64,000 nucleotides of DNA from Dehalococcoidia bacterium (lineage in GTDB: Bacteria; Chloroflexota; Dehalococcoidia; Lucifugimonadales; UBA3495), in contig JAJDTP010000004.1 in the NCBI GenBank assembly GCA_022827095.1, positions 310,001 through 374,000 of the forward strand, written 5' to 3'. The position numbers and the translations under genes were made by a program. Every line of letters starts with the position of its first letter. The first letter of the stretch is position 1. Under the pieces are notes generated by a model. That model saw only the letters and a list, made by a program, of their open reading frames with translations. It did not search any database and was not told the origin of the DNA. Positions 57,986 to 64,000 of this stretch are shown here, piece after piece.

Positions 57986-59806
57986 ATGTCCGTTCATCGT
58001 ATAGCTAAACCGTTGCGCCTAATGCCAATGCTCCTGTTGTCACTGGCCCTGCTTGCGGTGTGGGCGTGCGGCGAATCGGCCGCTCCTGCCGGGGAGAGCG
58101 CCGCGCCCGCCCCGGCCACCGCGGCGCCTGCCAGCGTTGCCGCTACCGCAGTCCCCGAAGCAACCGCAGTGCCCGCCATGACCGAAAGCGAGGCCATGCT
58201 CCACCTGGCGGTGACCCCGCTGCCCCAGGACACTTACTATCCCTGGCTCGCCACCAGCAGCGGCCACCTGGTCTTCCGCCCCATGTGGGAGAACCTGACC
58301 ACCATGTCGCCGGAAACGGGCGTGTCCGAGATCTATCCGCAACTGGCGCGGGACTGGGAAATCAGCGCCGACGCCAGCGAGTACACCTTCTACCTGCAGG
58401 AGGGCGTGCAGTTCCACTTCGACCAGGGGGAGTTCACGGTGAAGGACGTGATCTTCACCGCCGACCAGCAGATGTCCGACCCGTTGGCCGGCTGCAAGGC
58501 CACCCTGAGCCGGTTCATGGGCGCCGACTCCATGACCGGCATGATCGAAAACGGCGACATGGAGGTGATCGACGATTACACCTTCAAGATGTCGCTGGCC
58601 CGCCCCCAGGTGGACGTGGCCTCCTGGTACTTCAACATCCTGCAGATCGGCTGCATGGCGGTGCGCAGCTCGGCGCAGTACGAGAAGGAAGGCGACGTCA
58701 TGTTCGAGAGCGGCCCCGCCGGAACGGGTGGCTACCAGTTCGTGGAGCGCAAGCTGAAGGAATACACCGAGTACGAGGCCGTGCCATTCGACCACTGGCG
58801 CGTCAACCCCGAGTTCAAGCACATGCGCATCACCACCACCCCGGAGGACCTGACCCGGCTGGCCCTGCTGCTCACCGGCGAAGCCAACATGGTGGACGTG
58901 CCCAAGGTGCTGCACCAGCAGGCCATCGACGAGGGCATGGAGATCCTGGAAAGCCCCCTGCCCACCGTGGGCCTCACCATCATCCCCTTCGGACAGTACT
59001 ACGTGAGCGAGGTCAACTGGAACCCCGACACCGAGCCCTGGGCTGCCCCCGGCGAAACGGGCAACCTGGTGCGGGAAGCCATGAACCGCGCCATCGACCG
59101 GGAGCAGATCATCAACGAGCTGTTCAAGGGCCGCGGCGAGCCCATGTACAACACCATCTTCCACGACTCCCTCGAGGGTTGGAACCCCCGGTGGGAGGAC
59201 GAGTTTGACGAGAAGTACGGCTACGATCCCGATCTGGCCAAGCAACTGCTGGACCAGGCCGGCTACCCCGGCGACAACGGCCAGAACCGCTTCAGCGTGG
59301 AGGTCTGGCAGAGCAGCCTGCCCGGATTGCCGGAAACCATCGAGGTGTCGCAGACGGTGGCCCAGTCCTTTGAAGACATCGGCATAGACGTCAAGCTGGT
59401 GGAGGTGGAATTCGCCCGCGCCCTGGACGCCTTCCGCGACCGGCACGACGCCCACTTCGTCCTGCCGGTGCGCCAGACCCTGCGCCCCATCACCGCCAAC
59501 GCCCGCATCTACTACTACACGGGGGATATCAATCCGGACACCGGAATACCCGGTGGCGGGGTGGCCTACATCGAGGATCAACTCTACGACGACACTTATC
59601 ACCGGCTGCTGGAGGAAACGAACACCGATGAACGGGAACGGCTGGCCCAGGTGATGGGCGACGACATCTACGACGAGTACCGAACCATTCCCGTCGTCAA
59701 CATCCGCTCCACGCTGGTGGTGAACCCCGAGGAGGTGGCCGAGTACGTCTTCGGCAGCATCACCGGCGTCTTCGGCCATCTGGAGTACGCCAAAAAGGCG
59801 AACTGA
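57986..59806 (+). CDS. ABC transporter substrate-binding lipoprotein, SBP_bac_5 type (paralogue 5 of 5)
   Basis: A 606-residue protein; the ATG at 57986 follows GGAGGTGTGGCC. The signal ends ALLAVWAC (Cys28). The first 28 residues differ from copy 4 at only a few positions. The C-terminal lobe keeps GRGEPMYNT, GDDIYDEYRTIPVVN and FGHLEYAKKAN. Copies 4 and 5 both have TADQQMSDPLAGC. No permease or ATPase of the Dpp type follows; the next gene is an FbpC/PotA-type ATPase. Confidence 0.85.
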   Translation: MSVHRIAKPLRLMPMLLLSLALLAVWACGESAAPAGESAAPAPATAAPASVAATAVPEATAVPAMTESEAMLHLAVTPLPQDTYYPWLATSSGHLVFRPMWENLTTMSPETGVSEIYPQLARDWEISADASEYTFYLQEGVQFHFDQGEFTVKDVIFTADQQMSDPLAGCKATLSRFMGADSMTGMIENGDMEVIDDYTFKMSLARPQVDVASWYFNILQIGCMAVRSSAQYEKEGDVMFESGPAGTGGYQFVERKLKEYTEYEAVPFDHWRVNPEFKHMRITTTPEDLTRLALLLTGEANMVDVPKVLHQQAIDEGMEILESPLPTVGLTIIPFGQYYVSEVNWNPDTEPWAAPGETGNLVREAMNRAIDREQIINELFKGRGEPMYNTIFHDSLEGWNPRWEDEFDEKYGYDPDLAKQLLDQAGYPGDNGQNRFSVEVWQSSLPGLPETIEVSQTVAQSFEDIGIDVKLVEVEFARALDAFRDRHDAHFVLPVRQTLRPITANARIYYYTGDINPDTGIPGGGVAYIEDQLYDDTYHRLLEETNTDERERLAQVMGDDIYDEYRTIPVVNIRSTLVVNPEEVAEYVFGSITGVFGHLEYAKKAN

Positions 59807-59831
59807 CCAAGCCGGCAGTCATCAATGATAT

Positions 59832-59869
59832 ACTGGCCCTGCCGGGAGGAGGGGTCCGACAGGGCCAGT
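59832..59869 (+). terminator. First hairpin after SBP gene 5
   Basis: Stem ACTGGCCCTG / CAGGGCCAGT with an 18-base loop. No T-run follows, so it may act as RNA stabiliser rather than terminator. Confidence 0.4.
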
Positions 59870-59891
59870 TGCCCATGCGAGGGGCAGAAAA

Positions 59892-59929
59892 CGGGGCGTT
59901 ACTGCCGCTAAAGTAACGTCCCGCTTTTC
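59892..59929 (+). terminator. Terminator after SBP gene 5
   Basis: Stem CGGGGCGTTAC / GTAACGTCCCG (one G-T pair) then CTTTTC. Confidence 0.7.
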
Positions 59930-60337
59930 ATGTTGGAGCTCGGGCCATGCGGCGACGGGCTGGGGTCCCCGGCATTCAACGGGGGCGCCGCAGTCGAGCG
60001 GTTCGGCGCATGAGTCTCTGTTAGTCCCACGTCAGTTCCGGTTTTCAAGATGGCGTTCATTGAATTGCGTCCGTATGCGATGATTAGTTTAGTGCACACG
60101 TAATCTATTGTCAATGATATACGCAACGGAAAATGTGTTGAATCTGTAGGTTGCGAATCTGTCCTGCCGCGGACCGGCAATTTCCTCTCAACACGCGCCA
60201 TTTGGGTTGCCTACGCCCGTCGCGGCATTGAAATCTGGAACTTGGAGCCCGGCCGCTGGTTGTCCGGGTCGGCCTCCGGAAGTTGCCTTCGGGCGCATCC
60301 GGCGATGAAACGCGCCATATCGCGGATACGGAAAATA
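59930..60337. other. Gap between the SBP array and the ATPase gene
   Basis: About 400 bases with no convincing gene on either strand; short frames have no ribosome site or family features. No repeat of the families seen elsewhere is recognised here. Confidence 0.6.
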
Positions 60338-60366
60338 TTGACAGCGGATATGGTGGCCGGTACACT
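60338..60366 (+). promoter_or_regulatory. Promoter of the ATPase gene
   Basis: TTGACA (60338-60343), 17-base spacer, TACACT (60361-60366), about 50 bases before the start. The TGATAA flank of the SBP promoters is absent. Confidence 0.65.
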
Positions 60367-60416
60367 GACGGCCGCGTTCAATCCGCCTTCATTTTTCGTT
60401 GTGATATGGCCTGAAA

Positions 60417-61574
60417 ATGCCCTTCGCCCAATCTAATCACCACGCGCAGGCAGCAGTCAGCGAAACGATTACCGAGCACAAGGCCCTGCGGCTGTCGGGC
60501 TTGTGGAAATCCTTTCGGGAGACGCAAGCCGTCGCCAACGTCGACCTTGACGTTGAATCCGGCGAGATCCTCTGCCTGCTGGGCCCCAGCGGCTGCGGCA
60601 AAACCACCACGCTGCGCCTGATCGCCGGTTTTGACGTGCCCGACGGCGGAACCATCGAGATCGGCGGGCGCATCGTGTACGGGCCGGGCGTGAACGAGAG
60701 TCCGGAGAAGCGCCGCGTCGGCATGGTGTTCCAGGAAGGCGCGCTGTTCCCCCACTTGACCGTCGCTCAGAACATCGCCTTCGGGCTGGGTCGGGCTCGG
60801 CATCGCAAGGAGCAGGTCGCGTCGGCGTTGCGGATGGTTGACCTGGAGGGTTACGACGATCGGTATCCGCACCAGCTCTCCGGTGGACAGCAGCAACGCG
60901 TGGCGCTGGCCCGCGCCCTGGCTCCGGAGCCGGACCTGATCCTGATGGACGAGCCTTTCTCCAGCCTTGACCGCGGCCTGCGGGAACAGCTGCGCACCGA
61001 GGTGCGGGCCATATTGCGCGAGCGCGGCGCCACCGTGGTCTGCGTGACCCACGACCAGGAAGAGGCCATGCAGTTGGGCGACCGTGTCGTGGTGATGAAC
61101 GCGGGGAGGATCGAACAGCTGGGCTCGCCGGAGTCGATATTCCACAGCCCGGACAATCGCTTTACCGCCGAGTTCTTCGGCACCGCTGACTTTCTGCCGG
61201 CGTGGCAGGAGGGCGATCACTTGGCCTGCGAGGTGGGCAGCATGCCCTGGCCGGCGTTCTGGCCTTCCCCTTGGCCGGAGCACAGGGTCCTGCAGGTTAT
61301 GGTGCGCCCCGACTGCATGGACATTATCCCGGATGCCGAGAGTGACTGCGTGGTCACGGGCCGGGAGTTCCTGGGCGCTTTCCACATGTACGCGGTGGCC
61401 CTGCCATCAGGAGGCCGCGTCCAGGTGATGAAGTCCCACGTGGAGAACGTCGAGACCGGCGCTCGGGTCCGGATCATCCTCCGCGAAGGCCACCGGCTGC
61501 TGCCGTTCATCGACGGCCGCGCCTTCTTCGACGGTCCGGCCTACCTCGCGGAGCTGAGCGAAGCGCACGGGTAG
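60417..61574 (+). CDS. ABC transporter ATP-binding protein, FbpC/PotA type
   Basis: A 385-residue ATPase. GPSGCGKTTTLRLIAGFDVP (Walker A), MVFQEGALFPHLTVAQNIAF (Q-loop, as in iron and polyamine importers), LSGGQQQRVALARALAPEPD (signature plus Walker B context, LILMDEPFSSLD) and THDQEEAMQLGDRVVVMNAG are intact. A TOBE-like C-terminal domain follows from about residue 240. This class normally works with DUF-type permeases and a class II binding protein; none is adjacent. It has its own promoter and lies just after the five SBP genes. Confidence 0.85.
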   Translation: MPFAQSNHHAQAAVSETITEHKALRLSGLWKSFRETQAVANVDLDVESGEILCLLGPSGCGKTTTLRLIAGFDVPDGGTIEIGGRIVYGPGVNESPEKRRVGMVFQEGALFPHLTVAQNIAFGLGRARHRKEQVASALRMVDLEGYDDRYPHQLSGGQQQRVALARALAPEPDLILMDEPFSSLDRGLREQLRTEVRAILRERGATVVCVTHDQEEAMQLGDRVVVMNAGRIEQLGSPESIFHSPDNRFTAEFFGTADFLPAWQEGDHLACEVGSMPWPAFWPSPWPEHRVLQVMVRPDCMDIIPDAESDCVVTGREFLGAFHMYAVALPSGGRVQVMKSHVENVETGARVRIILREGHRLLPFIDGRAFFDGPAYLAELSEAHG

Positions 61575-61754
61575 GAGGGGCTACAACCGCAGATTGGCGA
61601 TGCCGCCCGGCTGGGGCGGCGTTTTTGGTTTAGGAGCGATGGGCTAGCCCTGTGAGCCTGAGGATCTGCAGGTGGGCATCCGAAACCTCGCTTATAATGA
61701 TTCCGTCAACATAACAGCCAACAGGCTCAGGCCGAAAACTCATAGGGGACGACC

Positions 61755-62684
61755 GTGGCCGTATACGAAACTTTTGCCAAGCGTAAGCGAAAGGCTGAAC
61801 AATCCGGTAAGCCAGTAGTATTTCGCCAAGACACAATGCCAGAAGCGTTCAGGATTCAGGTTGCCCACATCCTAGACAGCACAATCGGACATCCAGCAAA
61901 TGCCGTAGGGGGTGATCACTTCCATAGGACGCAAAACTATTGGCGCACCTTGCACGCTACCCTAACCAGGGAGATGGGTGTGTTCTACCTGTGGCCTAAC
62001 AGCCAAGATCATTACGTATCCTGCGGGAATTTTCTACTGAATTCCGACGACGTCGACGAAGTCCTCAGCCTAATCGAGTTGGCCTTCGTCAATTTGCAAC
62101 TGCGCGATTATTTGCTGTTGGGCCAGCAATCGCCGGACGATGCGATCGACGAGTTGAACCACCGTTTCCGCGAGCACGCGATCGGCTATCAGTTTCAAGG
62201 TGGCCAGATCATCTCGGTAGAGTCCCAGTATCTGCATATCGAAACCGTCGAGCCTGCCATATCGTTGCTTTACGACGCCCAGTTTGAGGGTCCCCTACAG
62301 GAGTTCATGCAAGCCCACGAGCACTTCCGCAAGGGAAACCACAAAGACGCTATCGTCAACGCCCAGAACGCTTTCGAAAGCACGATGAAGGCCATTTGTG
62401 ATCAACAGGGATGGGCTTACGTCCGCGAGAAGGCTACGGCGCAAAACCTGCTCAAGGTGCTGTTTGACAACGGGTTGATACCGGCAGAGATGCAAAGCCA
62501 TTTCACCGCGTTGCGTTCCACATTGGAGAGTGGTCTGCCGACCGTACGAAACCGGGGCGGTCGCGGTGGGCATGGTCAAGGGGCCGATGTGGTGGAGGTG
62601 CTCGACTATCTGGCTGCGTACTGTTTGCATCTGGCGGCGACCAATATCGTGCTGCTCGTCGAAGCGCACAACGCGTCGAAATAG
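61755..62684 (+). CDS. STM4504/CBY_0614-like protein with Abi-C domain
   Basis: A 309-residue protein. It begins VYETFAKRKRKAEQSGKPVV and has RIQVAHILDSTIG, matching the STM4504 family N-terminus in my recollection. The C-terminal about 110 residues (HEHFRKGNHKDAIVNAQNAF, then RNRGGRGGHGQG) match Abi-C, a HEPN-like helical domain with a GGxGHG loop. Proteins of this type are placed with abortive infection. Local GC is lower than the flanking genes. Phage defence is an inference. Confidence 0.6.
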   Translation: MAVYETFAKRKRKAEQSGKPVVFRQDTMPEAFRIQVAHILDSTIGHPANAVGGDHFHRTQNYWRTLHATLTREMGVFYLWPNSQDHYVSCGNFLLNSDDVDEVLSLIELAFVNLQLRDYLLLGQQSPDDAIDELNHRFREHAIGYQFQGGQIISVESQYLHIETVEPAISLLYDAQFEGPLQEFMQAHEHFRKGNHKDAIVNAQNAFESTMKAICDQQGWAYVREKATAQNLLKVLFDNGLIPAEMQSHFTALRSTLESGLPTVRNRGGRGGHGQGADVVEVLDYLAAYCLHLAATNIVLLVEAHNASK

Positions 62685-62686
62685 AT

Positions 62687-63397
62687 GTGTCATCCTTAGG
62701 GAGCCTCGATTTGAACCACATCAAAGCAATCTTCTTCGACGGGGACGACACCCTTTGGGACTTCCGCTCCGCCATGTTGCAGGCGCTGGAGGTGACGCTG
62801 GTTGAGCTGCGCCGCATGGTGGGCAATCCGGCGGCCGATGCGCTCACCGTGGCGCGCATGGCCGAGATCCGGGAGGTTGTCGCCGATGAGCTTGGCGAGA
62901 CCACGACCTCGGTGGAGGTAATCCGCCACGAGGCCCTGGCGCGGACGCTGGCGGAGGTCGGCCACCCCAGTGATGACGGCGCCCAGCGGCTTTACGAGGT
63001 CTACACCGCGGCCCGGTTCGCGGCCACCCGGCCGTTTCCCGGCGTTCCCGACTTGCTCAACGACCTCAAGGGCCGCTACCAACTCGGCCTGGTGTCCAAC
63101 GGCAACACCTACCCGGAACGGGTCGGCTTCGGCGACGTTTTCAACTTCGTGCTGCTGGCCGTGGAGTGCGGCATCGCCAAGCCCGACCGGCGGATCTTCG
63201 AGCTGGCCCTGGACAGGAGCGGATGCGACCCTTCGCAGGTGGTCCACGTGGGAGATTCGTTGCAGAGCGATGTGCGCGGCGCCAACGGAATCGGCATCCG
63301 CAGCGTATGGCTGAACCGCGACGGCGCAGCCAACGATACGAGCATCAAGCCCGACCACGAGATCTGCGACCTGCGGGAACTGCCGGATCTCCTGTAG
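62687..63397 (+). CDS. HAD family hydrolase
   Basis: About 236 residues with a GTG start directly after the preceding stop; TTG at 62711 is an alternative. IKAIFFDGDDTLWDFRSAML contains the HAD motif I (DGDDT), GLVSNGNT is motif II, KPDRRIFELAL (motif III lysine) and VHVGDSLQSDVRGANGIGI (motif IV) follow. A small helical cap (residues about 20-90) places it in the L-2-haloacid dehalogenase/phosphoglycolate phosphatase subgroup. Substrate unknown. Confidence 0.85.
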   Translation: MSSLGSLDLNHIKAIFFDGDDTLWDFRSAMLQALEVTLVELRRMVGNPAADALTVARMAEIREVVADELGETTTSVEVIRHEALARTLAEVGHPSDDGAQRLYEVYTAARFAATRPFPGVPDLLNDLKGRYQLGLVSNGNTYPERVGFGDVFNFVLLAVECGIAKPDRRIFELALDRSGCDPSQVVHVGDSLQSDVRGANGIGIRSVWLNRDGAANDTSIKPDHEICDLRELPDLL

Positions 63398-63406
63398 CGT
63401 CCCGTC

Positions 63407-63665
63407 ATGACGAACCGTTCGTCCGCCGACGAATGCCGCCCGTTCCGGATGCTGGTGATCTGTACCGGCAATCAGGCGCGCTCGCAGATGGCCCACGGAT
63501 GGCTGGTTCACCTGGGAGGCCAACGGATTCAGTGGACAGCGCCGGTACCAACCCGCGCGGCGTGCATCCACTCGCGGTGCGCGTCATGGCCGAGGTTGGC
63601 ATCGACATCTCGGCGCACACGTCCGACCACGTGGACCAATATGTCGGCGAGAACTACGGCCTGCT
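63407..63665 (+). pseudogene. arsC: Low-molecular-weight arsenate reductase (ArsC), frameshifted
   Basis: The first 42 codons read MLVICTGNQARSQMAHGWLV with the CX5R phosphatase loop (C-TGNQA-R-S). Near 63531 the frame shifts, after which VDSAGTNPRGVHPLAVRVMA and EVGIDISAHTSDHVDQYVGE continue the ArsC family in another frame. Homology then stops, without the remaining C-terminal half (the DPxxxxG region). So at least one indel and a truncation exist. A sequencing error could explain the indel but not the missing end. Confidence 0.7.
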
Positions 63666-63739
63666 GATGGGCCGACGTGGTCAATGGCGGGACCAAACGC
63701 CGCCACGACGGCCCGGACGGCGGCAACCGGCCGATGGGG

Positions 63740-63745
63740 TATAAT
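63740..63745 (+). promoter_or_regulatory. -10 element before the DtxR-family gene
   Basis: A TATAAT hexamer 37 bases upstream of the GTG. No clear -35 at the usual spacing, since the region lies in a GC-rich arsC remnant. Confidence 0.4.
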
Positions 63746-63782
63746 CGCGGCACATCCTGATCTGTCCCCGGAGGGAGGGGTA

Positions 63783-64000
63783 GTGCCGCGATCACGTAGA
63801 ACCGCCACCGAGCCCAGGGCGCAAACCGAAGGGCATGACACACCGGAACGCTTGTCGCCGGTCACCGAAAACTACCTGCTGTCGCTGTACAAGATGTGGG
63901 AGGACTCGGAGACCCCGACGCTGACACAGCTGACGGAGGCGCTGAGGCAGTTGCCGCCCACGGAAGGCTTGGGGACTTCCGTCCCATCGGTTGCCGGAAT
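63783..64000 (+). CDS. DtxR-family metal-dependent regulator, N-terminal part
   Basis: A GTG start with GGAGGGAGGGG ahead of it; the gene runs off the right edge. After a polar stretch of about 27 residues, LSPVTENYLLSLYKMWEDSE then TPTLTQLTEALRQLPPTEGL followed by GTSVPSVAG match the winged helix of DtxR/MntR regulators (ENYLxxIY ... VSxPSVxxM). It probably senses Mn or Fe. Its target could be the metal-type SBP promoters 4 kb upstream, but that is conjecture. Confidence 0.7.
   Translation, partial: MPRSRRTATEPRAQTEGHDTPERLSPVTENYLLSLYKMWEDSETPTLTQLTEALRQLPPTEGLGTSVPSVAG

Noticed and set aside
51875-59779. Long minus-strand frames (about 580 codons each) opposite the SBP genes
   Set aside because: They recur in all five because the coding strand is conserved; composition (Gly/Val/His/Asp-rich) and lack of ribosome sites show they are shadows.
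1-64000. tRNA or rRNA genes and CRISPR arrays
   Set aside because: No T-loop-like GGTTCGAATCC cluster with cloverleaf arms, no rRNA-like segments and no regularly spaced direct repeats were seen by eye; a dedicated scan (tRNAscan-SE) would be decisive.

Overview
The window is a GC-rich bacterial chromosome segment with mostly short intergenic gaps. Its gene content suggests a Chloroflexota of the Dehalococcoidia/SAR202 type. The clues are several flavin/VOC/MaoC/SDR catabolic enzymes, lipoproteins with a WAC-G lipobox followed by Ala/Pro/Thr-rich linkers, Uma2 nucleases, and dispersed TCATTGCGAGCG-type palindromic repeats. This assignment is an inference; no rRNA or other marker settles it.

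Layout. 1-2806 is cobalamin side-chain biosynthesis (cbiB end, cobD-like decarboxylase, cobC-like phosphatase) with a Uma2 gene inside. 2840-12839 carries a HExxH lipoprotein, a class III aminotransferase, a DUF1232 protein, hemW, an epoxide hydrolase, an LLM flavin oxidoreductase and gpsA. 13244-14713 is a lower-GC patch with a Fic remnant and two genes of foreign look. 14882-23008 holds an HK97-type phage structural cassette on the minus strand (prohead protease, capsid, connector, tail proteins). Portal, terminase and integrase are not visible, and a block of plus-strand membrane/coiled-coil genes sits inside it. 23228-28619 is a defence-like region: a broken AlbA-type regulator tail, a DUF3800 protein, an MmeI-like single-chain restriction-modification enzyme and a HEPN two-gene module. 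28732-34040 has nadB, a Uma2 nuclease, a VOC enzyme and a GNAT-class V aminotransferase fusion. 34041-35340 is a graveyard: a retropepsin remnant, an IS1380 remnant and repeats.

35341-49400 mixes metabolism (PHP, paired MaoC half-hydratases, a double VOC, an SDR), a histidine-rich ZnuC-like ATPase, a locally duplicated set of small membrane genes, gatC-gatA, an unknown gene pair and asnS. 49540-59930 is the most striking part: five tandem paralogous genes for SBP_bac_5-type lipoproteins (about 607 aa each). Each is followed by a hairpin terminator and four have a clear promoter of the TTGACA-N17-TAnnnT type. TGATAA-rich sequences overlap the -35 boxes. A promoter-driven FbpC/PotA-type ATPase follows at 60417, and no permease gene is visible. 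The window closes with an Abi-C/STM4504-like protein, a HAD hydrolase, a frameshifted arsC and the start of a DtxR-family regulator.

Recurring themes are repeat elements that have inserted in frame into coding genes (the prohead protease and nadB), gene remnants reduced to their 3' ends (Fic, AlbA regulator, restriction enzyme, retropepsin, transposase), and many small one-helix plus coiled-coil proteins.
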